From Puccinia triticina (taxonomy: Eukaryota; Basidiomycota; Pucciniomycetes; Pucciniales; Pucciniaceae), in the NCBI RefSeq assembly GCF_026914185.1, contig NC_070565.1, forward strand, positions 186,001 through 250,000: a stretch of 64,000 nt of DNA, written 5' to 3'. This document shows positions 53,695-64,000 of the stretch, in pieces. Numbering within the stretch: the first letter of the stretch is position 1; the number at the start of each line of letters is the position of its first letter. The notes beneath the pieces were generated by a model. It was given only the letters and a program-made list of their open reading frames with translations. It made no database searches and was not told the DNA's origin. A program made the translations under genes and the position numbers.

Positions 53695-56600
53695 ATGAGC
53701 CAAGAAGACTACATCGACCCACTCATCGCACTCGCACCCACCCCAGCCAACCTATCGAGACTAGCAGCAAACCAGAACCACCACGAACAGATCTCCAGGG
53801 TCTTCACCACCGCCTATCTCAGAGCAGCCAGCACCGGGGACAGCGACCTGCTCGAATGGCTGCTCTCAACAAACAGACAGCAGCAGACCACCCCCCCTGA
53901 CGGTCAAACCACCACCACGACCAGCCCGATCCTCAGGCAGGGCCAGCCGAGACAGTGGATCGAGCTCGACGCCAGGGACGAAGACGGCTCGCCGGCTATC
54001 ATCCTCGCCGCTGCATTCGGACATGCCGAGGCAGTCAGGGCCATCGTGGACGGGCTGGGCGACCAAGTCGTCGACAGGAGAGATGCTGGTCAGTCGCACG
54101 CTCAACTGCCTCATCAAGCTCAACTCACCCCCATTCTCCCTCCACACACAGTCGGCTGGACCGCCCTGCACTGGGCTGCCCGGAACGGCGACCTGACCAT
54201 CGTCTCATACTTGCTCAACCATGGCGCATCCACCTCGCTCGTCTCATTCACCGACCGGCTCCCATCCGAACACCCCTCCTCAACCCTCCCCTCCCACCTC
54301 CACAGCCGCGTCTCCTCATCCTGCTCCACCTCCACCTACGCCGGCTCAGACACCCGCTCACTCGCCCCAAGCGACCACGACTCCGCCTCCACCACCACCA
54401 CCCCACGCCGCCATCCCAAGCGGAGGCGGCGGACCAGGGCTCGCGGGCTCCGGCCCTACGATCTCGCCAAGAGGGACGAGCAGGGAGAGACGATCCGGGA
54501 AATCCTCAGGATCGCTGAACAGGCTAAATCATCATCATCATCAACAGCCACAACCTCCAACCTCAACCCACACTCTCGGTGTAACTCTCAAGCCTCGATA
54601 CGCAGCCTCAGACTGGCCGAGATCCAGTCCGAGGCCGACCTGGCGAAATCTGAAGCCAAGAAGATCATCCAGCTCGCCAGACTAGCCTCCAAAACACTCG
54701 AGATCGACCCCAGCCTACTAGGACTAGAGCCCGATCCGGCCACCGAGAACAAACCCACCCACCATCATCCTAGCCTTCATACACAACAGCAGCAACAGCA
54801 GAGCCAGCCGACGATCAGTGGTCTCATGGCCAGCTTTCACGAAGAATGGGAGCAGGAGCAGCGCGCAGAAGAGTTCGAGTGGGAGCACTGCCAGCCGGAC
54901 CAGATGCTCGTCTGCTCACTCGAAGAACTCGAAGGCATCTTCGAGGCGGTCATCAGGACCATCGAGCCTCGCCAGGCCAGATCGGACCGCTCGGTGCCCG
55001 CGAACGTCCTGTTCTTCTGCGCCCGTTTTGCAGCCCACATGGGGCCCATCGAACTACTAGAAGAAGTCTTGCTAGGCGCCGTCGATCGGATAGAGGAAAT
55101 GATCTTTGTAAGCCTGTTGTTCAAAACCACTACTCCCCCGTTCCTTGGGTTGTTCTGAGCTTATCTCCGTAACAGGCTCGCCAGGAGAATATGGCCAACT
55201 CGACCTTCTGGCTGTTCAACGCAATCTGTTTACTGTACTACATCAGACGAGAACCCTTGCTAAAGGAGCTGACAGAGCCAGACATCCAGCTGCACCTCGA
55301 AGACCTGGTAAACGAGATCTACGTGTTTATCATCCGGGATGCCGAGCGGCGGCTGGACAAGCTGATCGACTCGACCATCCTCGACTTCGAGCCCCTGCCG
55401 GAGATGGCCGTCGAGTTCGAGCCCGAAGGCTCCTGGCGCTTCGTCCGCGCACTGACTGTCAAACGCAACCGGACCACCTCCTTCAGACCCTCCATCCCTC
55501 GCTTCAACACCAAAGACTCGACCAGCAGCGATAGTCCTGCCCTCCTCCCCGCCAAACCACCCAGCTCGGCTCTCAACCCGCCCAGCTTGTTGTCTGGACA
55601 CGGCCCCCGAACAACGAGCGCACCCCACCACCCCTCCTCCCCATTCTCCCAACCACAACCACACCGGCAACACTCATCACTATCACCATCATTAAAAAGC
55701 CCCAAGCTGATCACCGATCTGCTCTCGTCGGTGCTCTTTGTGCTCCAAGCGTACGAGATCCACGGCTCGGTGATCGTGCAGATCTTCTCGCAGATCTTCT
55801 ACTGGCTGGGATGCGAGACATTCAACCGGATAATCTCGCGACGAAAGTATCTGTGTCGGTCGAAGGCGATGCAGATCAAGCTGAACGTGACTTCGATCGA
55901 GGAATGGGCGCTCGGGAACCGCCTACCTTCGGGGGTGGTCCGGAAACACTTCGAGCCCCTAGGCCAGCTGCTGAAGTGGGTCGAGTGTCTGTCCGCCAGC
56001 GGGGCCCAGTCGTTCGACCAGCTCATCGAGATCGTGTGTAGTCTCAAGACGCTCAACCCGGCCCAACTGCTCAAGGTCTCGAGGGACTATCGCTTCGAGG
56101 TCGACGAGCCCAAGCTGTCGGAGGAGTGTCGCCAGTACCTCGTCCAGACCCAGCAGGACTGGGACCGGCGCCGGATCCAACGGGTCTCCGAGCTCGAGCT
56201 GGTCGACCAACAACACTCCTCCTGCCCCTCCTCCCCGTCGAGTCCGACCAAGGGGACAACGGAGGCGAAGAAGGACGACGGATTAGCCCAGGCGATCGCG
56301 GCCATCGACCGGGCCTTCGGGGGCGAAGATGAGGAGGCCTATGGGCGGTACGAGCCCCCGGTGGCGCCGGAGTGTCTCGGCGAGCTGCTCGACTCGCGCC
56401 AGATGCTGCCCTTCGGCCTGCCCTCCTCGACGGAGGTCTTGCTCCGGTTCAGGAAAACCGTGCCCTTCGGAAGCCTCAAGACTTACCTGATCCCGGATGA
56501 GCCGAAGCCTGGCAGTCAGTGGTGGCACACCGCTAATGGCGCCGATGATGATGATGATGATGAGGAGGATGATGATGAGGCCGGGGGGTCGGATGACGAC

Positions 56601-56909
56601 GAGCAGTGGGACGGGGAGGGGGAGGAGCACAGTCTGGAGGGAGCAGAGGACGACCGGGCGGCTCAGAAGACGCCCCGCATGTCCGCCACCTCCCTCGCCC
56701 TCTCTCACTCCTCCCCTCCTCCTTCCCAACCCTCCCCCTCCAAACCAACCTCCTCCCCCTCCCCCTCATCGCATTCGCCTGTCCTTAACGCTTCCTCTGC
56801 GGCCAGACCGGCCCCCGTCGCCTCCGGATCCGTCGTCCCTATCGTCCCCTCTCACGTCCTCAAACGCATCGACCGGTGCTTGTTTAAGGCTAGCACGGCC
56901 GCCACTTGA
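53695..56909 (+). CDS. ankyrin-repeat and DIL (dilute) domain protein, 1027 aa
   Basis: Three exons: 53695-54088, 54152-55107, 55176-56909; introns 54089-54151 and 55108-55175. The sum is 3084 nt, 1027 residues. ATG 53695 (MSQEDYIDPLIALAP) is the first ATG of the frame. Residues about 90-165 are ankyrin repeats (GSPAIILAAAFGHAEAVRAI; GWTALHWAARNGDLTIVSYL, which spans intron 1). A Ser/Pro-rich part and a helical stretch (AEIQSEADLAKSEAKKIIQL) follow. Residues about 450-770 form a DIL domain (ENMANSTFWLFNAICLLYYI; TDLLSSVLFVLQAYEIHGSV; QIFYWLGCETFNRIISRR), with an inserted low-complexity loop at about 545-625. The C-terminal block VLLRFRKTVPFGSLKTYLIP precedes an acidic run (907-940) and a Ser/Pro tail. 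The DIL domain is the cargo-binding fold of class V myosins; here no motor is present. Fungi have ankyrin/DIL proteins of this layout, presumably in membrane traffic or polarity. Confidence 0.92.
54089..54151 (+). other. intron 1 of the ankyrin/DIL gene (63 nt, frame-preserving)
   Basis: GTCAGT...CACACAG. Its length is divisible by three and it has no stop, so retention would insert 21 residues within the second ankyrin repeat. Splicing restores an uninterrupted repeat (RDAVGWTALHWA), which supports it as an intron. Confidence 0.8.
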
Positions 56910-58396
56910 CACCTCCCCTGCCTCTCTTATCTGTCTGCTTCCCGGTCTTTTCTCCTTGATTGATCTCGTTTTTTTAGTGTGTGTGTGTTTTTTTCTTTTT
57001 GGTTACTTGATGGGTCTTGTTCAGTTTCCTTCTCCTCGGGCTTGAAGGTTTGTTAATACATCAGTGGATCAGTGAATAATCGTATACGTATCATTTGTCA
57101 GCATATATATAGCCTCTTATAGAACTCCCCCAAACACACGAAAAAACTTATATATATATATATATACATGTGTGTAGATGAATCCCTCCACGCCGTTCGT
57201 TATCTTGACTGTTGCATACTTACGAAAACAGCTCATGTTCTCTCCGCACTCTGTGGTTACTCTTCCATCGCATCTTGTACACAAACACATCCAGCTCTCT
57301 CTTCCAGTGTTCCTGAAACAGATGCTCGTGCCGCCAGTCGGGATGGGCTGCTCATGGTGGCCACCGTCCATGTATAGAACATCTGCATGCCAACCTTGCA
57401 GATTGGAACCCTGCATATTGTATGATATTCATTTATGTATTACATATTTCAGCGCTCCTCGTGATAATCTTGTGGATCCGCATGATTTATGTATGTAATT
57501 GTCGGAAGAAGGTTTTATGAACAGATAAGACTAAATAAATATCGGTGACATCCGCCCCGTCCCGTGAGCATGTGTTGTGTTTATGTATTGGGCGGCGGGA
57601 ACGGCAGGACTGGCGGTGAGCGGTGTTGTGGACTATGCTGTCTGTTTGTAAATACATAGATCGCTGATCTTGGCTGTATTAAATAAATACTTAAATACTT
57701 TTGCTCTGGATTGCCGAAGCGCTTACAGAAAGGGAGTGCTCTTGATCGGAGTCTATTGTATCATGATGTTGACGGGGGTGGTTCGTGGCGCGCTGCAGGG
57801 TGCTCGCTTGGGGCAGTGTACATATTGTCTGGCCGGGGCTGCCTTGGGTCTTTTGCCGGCGTCCATCGAACTTGATACAGCGACATCAGGGTTGACGATG
57901 GCTGGGCGGGATGACGTCACCAGGCTTGGGTGGGTACATAGTGTGGGAGTGTATGGGGTTGTGGGGGTATGTATGTGTTTGTGCGGAGTGTCGTCTCCTC
58001 CTTCCCTGCTTCCCTCTCTCCCTCTTTCCCTCTTTTCCTTTTCCTTTCTTCTTTTCCTTTTCCTCTGCGAGTGAGTCTCCAGACTCCAGTCAGCTCGACT
58101 GTGTGCTCACTCCCAACACCCCCCACGCTCCCAGCTGGACTGCTGCCGAGTATCACATGAGACTGAACTGACCGACCGACCGACTGGAGGATGACCACAA
58201 CTGGCTATATGCATCAGAAAATAAAAAACAGAACCTGCTGCATTCCACGAGTACATTTCCCTAAACACCACTCGGCTGAACACCCCCCCATGTATCCGAA
58301 AGCCCACATATAACTCCAGTCACTCGCTTCAGCCCCCAGCCCCCAGCCGTCACTCGCTACCCTCTCCTGATCAGATCTCCTGGGTTGAACCCAACC
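56910..58396. other. intergenic region between the ankyrin/DIL gene and the kinase gene
   Basis: Contains the 3' UTR of the first gene and the promoter of the second, with a (TA)n run near 57150-57165 and pyrimidine-rich sequence at 57990-58080, typical of fungal promoters. No gene supported; the small open frames show no family. Confidence 0.6.
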
Positions 58397-58604
58397 ATGT
58401 CTGCTGCTGCCATCGCTCAGAGATTCCAGCCAGCCCCCGACCCACCCTCATCCCCCGCCAGCCACATCACCAAACTCAGAGCCATCCGCCCGAACCCACC
58501 AGACCCGAGCATGTCACACGCCCATGTCACATTCCCCCCCTCACCCTCGCTTCAACCCCCACCCTATTCCCATCTCCCCTCACAACAACAACACCACCAC
58601 CACC

Positions 58605-58656
<52 letters not shown>

Positions 58657-61600
58657 CCAACAACAACAACAACAGTATTCTCAACGTCCCAACTCGCTAC
58701 TCCTATCCCCTCGCTCACTCACCCCACCCTTACCCCCCCTCAATACCACCTTCATCCCGGCTCATGCACCCTTGTCCCCCCGGCCTTCCCATCCGCTAGC
58801 TTCCCCAGGTGTCTGTCCGCCCTACCTCTACGAACTGGCTCAAGCCGATCGACGCGCTGGATCCGGATTCATCAGCCGCGAGCCCAGCCTGCCGAGCATC
58901 ATGAGCATGCCCCGCACCCGCCCTGCCAGCCCCGACCCCCTCCACCACAGTCGCAAGACCTCCTTCGCAGCCCGTCGAGCCAACCTCGCCACCGGCCTCC
59001 CTGCCAGCTCGTCCAGCCCCACCTCCCCCCAAGTCGCTCGCCGCTTCTTCACCCCGACCAGTGCTCGTGGACTCTCCAACCTGTGCATGTTCGAAGATGG
59101 CCTCCAGCATTACGAGCGCGTCCGTAGCCCCAGCCTCAGGGGCCACTCCAGGCGCGGCAGCCTCGTCCTCCCAGTCCCAGATCACCCCAAGGACGAGCTG
59201 GCCAACGAGATGTTCGAACTTGATCTGTCGGAAGACCTTGGCGAGGAGACCTTCCGTCAGACCCGTTGGAGCGATGACGAGGATGACGACGCCGACTCGG
59301 AGAGAGCCCACCATGCTACTGGGGCCCGCAAGCTGTTCAAGGTCGGCGATCGGGTCGGCGTCGGCACCCTCCACCAGGGATACAGGGTTCGCGATCTCTT
59401 TGACACGACCCCGAGGAGTGCTGCTCCCAGACTTGCCACCAAGACGAGCTCCGAGAGCTCTGGAGAGTCGGGAATACTTGAAGTCGTTCGGCAGATCGGG
59501 GTCGGCAGTTAGTAAGTCAGATAGATCCTACAACATCCCAAACACAAAAAAAAAAAAAACTCGTATGGTTACCTTATCTCATCGCTCATCGATCTGCAAC
59601 AGCGCGGTGGTCTACTTGGTCAGGGAAGTCCTCTTCGATCCTGCCCTCGAACCCGAACCTGCAGGGCTCGACAGTACGCTCTCACAAACACCAAAGGCAT
59701 CCGATGGCTTTGCTTCATTGTCAAAGCTTGACACGCTCTCCTCTTCCCGTCCCAGAGGGCCGTCCGAGGGGGTCGTTTACGGGAAAGACTTCGCCCTCAA
59801 ATGTCTCTGCAAGCGGAACTTGAGCGACGAGTTGTTGGTCCTCCAGCGCGGCGAAGCCGAGTTGCATCGCTCCTTACCTCTACACAACAACATTGTTGCT
59901 CTACATCGGGTTCGTCTGGTCTTTCTCATCTACGTGTCAGCAGCCTACTCATTCAATTCTATTATCCCTCACAGGCCCTCGAAACTCCCAATTGGCTCTT
60001 CCTTGTGATCGAATATTGTCCCGGTCAAGACTTGTCAGTAGTTTTTTTTTTTTGCTTGTCATTCCATTTTGCTCATTAATCCATGTCCCTCCTGTAGGTT
60101 CTATTGGTTGGAACAAGCCAGAGACAGTCAAGATCTCGAATCCCTCTCTTCGCGCACCAACTCGTGCGCTCCCCACCTACCCAGCTCCATCCAGCCCCAT
60201 TTCCATCCTATCGAAGACAAACCGCGTGAGGTCAATCCAGCCGAACCAACAGCAGTCTCCTTCAATACCCCGCCGTCCCCTTCTCTACTGGCTAGCACTG
60301 CTGACGACGAGATGCTTTCGAGAAGGAGGCTGCGACTGATCAGCAAGATGTTTGTACAGATGTGCGAGGCTGTCGAGGCTTGTCATCAGGCGGGGGTCTG
60401 TCATCGGGACATCAAACCCGAGAACTTCATTGTTGTCGACGATCGCAAGGGAACTCTGGGCGACAACTGGAAGGCCCAATCTACTGATCACCCTATCGGC
60501 GTGCGGACTTCGGTTACCGTCAAAATAACCGACTGGGGACTAGGTACCAGCTCGAAGGCTTGCGAGGACTTTGATTGTGGCAGTAAACCTTACATGGCCT
60601 ACGGTAAGTGAAGCAACAATTTTTTTTCCTTGGGGCAGAAAACTAAACTCACCACCCCTGACATCTTTCTCTTCTTCACAGAATGTCGGAACAACCTCAA
60701 CCCAACATATGATCCGATCCAGGCGGACGTCTGGTCCCTGGGCATCGTTTTGCTCAATTTGTTATATCATCGTTGTCCCTGGGCCGATCCTAGCTGCTCG
60801 GATCCCGACTTCCGCGAATTCCGTCACGCCCCCGTCTCTTTCCTCCAAGGTCGATTCGAGGGCATGGCCCAAAGTGTTGCGACCTTCCTTGCTGAAAACG
60901 TGTTTTGTGAAGTGGGCACTGGTCGCAGCCAGCGCAGGATTTCGGCTGGCAAGTTCGGTGAATGGGCCCAGAACCTGCTCCACCACATGGGCGGTGGTCT
61001 GTCTCACGCATCAGTCTCGGATGCCACGATCCCCATGTCGCCCTCTTATACCCGCGGTGTTATTGACCAACGTCGCAGCCTCCGAGGATCGTCACTAGGT
61101 GGATTATCCAAGCGATCGTCTCAGCTGTTCCACCCTATCAACCTACCCCCTGCGGTTCCTGAAGTCTTATCCCCACCGGAGCTATCGCCCACGGAACTGC
61201 CGGTAGTCATCGAGAAGGAGGTCATCTGTCCGTTCGAAAAGGAGCCTCTCCATCACTGGCCCGAGAAATCATCGGACTTGAAGGATTATCCGGAAGAGGC
61301 AACAGAGATCCTGACCGATGTGGTTCTAAACCCCGGGGGTGAGATCAAGGAACCCGCGGATGTGGTCGGCGAAGACAGCGAATCATGCACATCTGCCAGC
61401 AAGATTGGATCCGATAATCCGAAGCGGAGAAAGCGGGGCGCGCGAAAGGGCCGCAAACTGGAAGGAAGACGCAATGGGAGCGAGGCGGGATACCTGTCGT
61501 CGACGAACGAGCACGAGGGCGACATGCTGGACGGGCTGGCCGAAGCCTCACAGAGCCTAGCGCGCGAGATCAGCCAGGCGACACGGACTAAGCCGAATGA

Positions 61601-62378
61601 GGAAGGCGGCACATCGCTAGCAACAACAACAACGACAACGACGACCAAGAGGAAACTGAACATCGCCGAACGGATGATGGAGAAGTTCCGGGACGGCTCG
61701 AACCCGGATCTGCAAGCGTTTGTCGCCCGAGCACGGGCCCGAGAAGCGGCGTACATGGGCAAAGCCTCCTCGAACACGGCCTCTGCGCCTGCCCAGCTCC
61801 AGGACGTCCACCACCGCTATGGGGGCCAGCGAGGCCTGTTCGACCGCGCGGCACTGTCGACAACCAGTAGTTCTGGCATTGCGACTACGTTGAGTACCTC
61901 CAGTAATACGAGCTGGGCCGGTGGCGGCTCCGACGCTTCCTCCGCTTTCTCTAAGCCTCACACCCACTGGACTTCGGCCTCCCATCGCCGCGAACGGATC
62001 CAGAAAACTGGCTCGCCTGCACCTGCTGTGCCCCCCGTCCCGCCTCTCCCTGCTGCCCCGCGCTCCCTCGGCCCTCCTACCACCACCCCTAACCCTCCTC
62101 CCTCGACGACTCCTCCCGTGGGCTCGAACCCAGGGACGAATAAGAAGGAAGAAAGTAAAAACAAACTCGCCCAGCTCTTGACTTCTTTCAAGCGCTTCAA
62201 CTCGACCGTCGGCAACCACCACTCATCGTCTTCCTCCTCTGCTACTACTGCTGCTACTTCTATCTCTTCTGCTGCTTCTACCAATCCTTCTAACCCTTCG
62301 GCTACCAATCCTTCTTCGTCCGGCCCTGCCGCCACTCTTTCTTCTTCTTCTTCTGGTTTCTTCACTGACAGTCGTTAA
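58397..62378 (+). CDS. Ser/Thr protein kinase, Ksp1/Ran1-like group, 1227 aa
   Basis: Five exons: 58397-59511, 59603-59909, 59975-60033, 60098-60603, 60682-62378; phases agree and the sum is 3684 nt (1227 residues). ATG 58397 sits in CAACCATGTC, a good fungal context. The first 360 residues are low complexity, with a Gln/His run (58590-58680). The kinase domain is about 365-740: glycine loop IGVGSYAVVYLV (spanning intron 1), catalytic Lys in FALKCLCKRN (about 438), HRDIKPENFIV (about 596), metal-binding triplet DWG instead of DFG (TDWGLGTSS, about 639), and GSKPYMAYECRNN with ADVWSLGIVLLNLLYHRCPW. Two inserts lengthen it: about 55 residues between beta-2 and beta-3, and about 70 after EYCPGQDLFYWLEQARD. 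The 490-residue tail is Ser/Pro/Thr-rich. In yeasts this group controls meiosis, nutrient response and filamentous growth; the role here is inferred only. Confidence 0.9.
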
Positions 62379-63435
62379 CGAGAGCATCTTCTTATCCACA
62401 CACACTCCCCTATTATCCCCTGGCCCTTTTCTCTCACCAACACCCCGCTTCCTCCCCCCTTTTTTCAGTTTGTTTCTTCTTTTGGTTTTGTATAAGGAGG
62501 AGGACGAGGAAGGACGCCGGCCGCACCCAACAAAAGCCCGTGTCCCGGACGGGCACAGCAGCCGGCCCTCCCGCGCCGACGGCTGTCCGGCCTGCCCGGG
62601 CGGTGTCTTGCCGTTACTTTTTTCTCTGTTTTTTTGTTTTTTGTTTTGTGAGATATGTGTGTGCGGTGGGCGCGATGATAAATATATATCAGTAATTGTA
62701 AATATATATGTGTCTGTGTTTGGCCGCGGGCTGGTCTGTGTGTGCACGAGCTTTGCCGAGTGCGGTGGTCTGGTTTAACATTGCGCACTTGAGTGTATGT
62801 CTTCTTTGTGTACACAGGAAAGGGCATTCAATGGCCGTAACAAGTGGGCCTTGGAGGACAACTTGTCAGGTATCTCTCTGGTTGGGAGGGGGTTATGGCT
62901 GGAGGAAATTTGCCTAGCATTGCCCTGCCTTCCCCCTCAGCTCCTGCAAACATGCCCCAGAGCCAAAATACACTTCTCGGCCTCAGCTTTCAAATGGCGC
63001 TGGTCTCAGCTCCCCATTCCTTACCATTTTTGCTGTAACTGATGTTTTAAAAATAGATAAAAACACGGAGAAATGTAAGCTGAGGGTCCACAGCCATTGT
63101 GCCTGGTGGATCTTGGATTCACAAACCCGCAGATACCTGCAGCCACACAATTTTTCCATTTTGTTGCAGATAGGATATCCAATCTTGCATAATATCCAAA
63201 AAACCAAAAACGGATCTCCAGGCAACAATCGGGCTATCCTACACTCTACTATAACTGGGCCTTTCTGTTATTGTATAGGTCTGGTTGTACCACCCTATAC
63301 TCATAACTGTACTAGTATTGGCCCTTGCTGCAAGTGGCCCGTATAGTATTCTGTGGTTTTTCTCTGGAAGAAAAAATACGGGTATAGTAACTTTTTTTGC
63401 CCCTGGTTACCGCAATAACACACTTAACCAGGTGT
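62379..63435. other. 3' UTR of the kinase gene and intergenic DNA
   Basis: Pyrimidine-rich and T-rich trailer with AATATATATCAG-like possible polyadenylation signals near 62680-62710. From about 63060 the sequence becomes AT-rich and repeat-like (GTATAGTA words near 63290-63390). No gene seen. Confidence 0.5.
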
Positions 63436-63439
63436 AAAC

Positions 63440-63700
63440 ATAAGGCAATGACATGTGGGCTCCTGGTGATGGTACAGGCAAACCATGCTACCTATGTTGT
63501 CCTTGCAGTAATAGCAAGGGCTTATTTAGGAACACCGGGTAGGTCTTGTTCTGTTGAGAGATTGTTCTCTGTGGCTCCAAACGTGGGGGTCTGTTCCCTT
63601 CAACTACTTCAAAATCCTTCAGCAGCCTTATGTGGCTTTGTGAGGATTTTCCCCTCTCAGGGGACTTTGCTGAGGCCGGAAAGGCTTTGGGTGCTCTGAT
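63440..63700 (+). pseudogene. hAT transposase C-terminal remnant
   Basis: The frame around 63495-63570 reads VIARAYLGTPGRSCSVERLFS, the start of the hATC dimerisation domain (compare YLASTASSCAAERTFSS in the hAT element at 11550). The following residues fit only loosely, and nothing upstream in the window is recognisable, so it is a short, decayed piece of a different hAT family. Confidence 0.6.
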
Positions 63701-64000
63701 CCCCAAGCCCAAAAAATAGATAGATTTTCATCCCTACTGAGTAGTGGTACTGGCCACATCTGGCCAGTATAGTATTGAGACTTTTTGTATTTCTTCCTTC
63801 ATTTGGATATAGTACTAGAGGCCAAGGCGGCTTCGCCGCTGCAGGGCCCAAAAACCTGTGTCAACTTCCTAAGGGCCCACCTACCATTTCTCCCTTGGCA
63901 TAGTCATTCCCTTCCAGGCGCCCCCAAATTAGGTATAAAATTATCTCATACACATTCATAAATTTTGATTGGAGGACTTCTGGTTGGCTAAAATTCTTAA
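63701..64000. other. non-coding DNA at the right edge
   Basis: Contains the short palindrome CTGGCCACATCTGGCCAG (63750-63767). No gene recognised. Confidence 0.4.

Noticed and set aside
54120..54700. Alternative-frame ORFs rich in Pro/Arg within the ankyrin/DIL gene
   Set aside because: Shadows of a GC-rich Ser/Pro coding exon; only the main frame gives the ankyrin and DIL motifs.
56533..56769. His/Arg/Pro-rich ORFs opposite the acidic region of the ankyrin/DIL gene
   Set aside because: Reverse-strand reading of a GAT/GAG run.
57670..58074. 134-aa ORF between the two single-copy genes
   Set aside because: Hydrophobic composition from pyrimidine-rich promoter DNA; no motif, and it begins and ends in typical intergenic sequence.

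Overview
The window looks like transposon-rich DNA of a basidiomycete, most likely a rust fungus (Pucciniales). The evidence is many short GT-AG introns of about 55-90 nt, two ordinary fungal genes at the right end, and a stack of nested KDZ, Plavaka (CACTA-like), hAT, Helitron, Ty1/copia and Ty3/gypsy elements. Many changes in the older copies fit C-to-T mutation at TCG, the context I recall for repeat-directed mutation in Pucciniomycotina. The species is not identified; all calls are by eye from sequence and translation.

Layout. 1-12.7 kb: a dead minus-strand Ty1/copia element whose gag is split by a 7.66 kb hAT transposon (4623-12284). The hAT has a largely intact transposase and contains a 1.3 kb fold-back element. 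12.7-16.2 kb: probable copia LTR, a possible unknown minus-strand gene, and non-coding DNA. 16.17-36.39 kb: a putative giant (about 20.2 kb) KDZ transposon bounded by inverted ends, each made of a hairpin, a GAGCTGAGGGGGCCAGCTC block and a long CAGCTCACC minisatellite. Inside are a KDZ transposase, an intact five-exon gene that reads as a TET/JBP-like 2-oxoglutarate/Fe(II) dioxygenase, an RGG-box gene, broken pieces of two housekeeping genes (EDEM-type GH47 mannosidase and C1-tetrahydrofolate synthase), and later insertions. 37.1-45.3 kb: a decayed Plavaka transposase gene split by a young gypsy element with 689-bp LTRs and an ATAAT target duplication; that gypsy itself holds a CACTG-ended MITE. 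45.5-50.4 kb: repeats, a broken Helitron, and an OTU-protease pseudogene interrupted by a solo LTR. 50.7-52.3 kb: an unknown minus-strand gene. 53.7-62.4 kb: two single-copy-type genes on the plus strand, an ankyrin/DIL-domain protein (1027 aa) and a Ser/Thr kinase (1227 aa). 63.4-63.7 kb: a hAT remnant.

The most interesting system is the KDZ element with its dioxygenase. If real, the element would carry an enzyme able to oxidise 5-methylcytosine, in a genome whose repeats show methylcytosine-type (TCG to TTG) decay. The mutation pattern, the nested target-site duplications and the captured gene fragments together give a readable insertion history.
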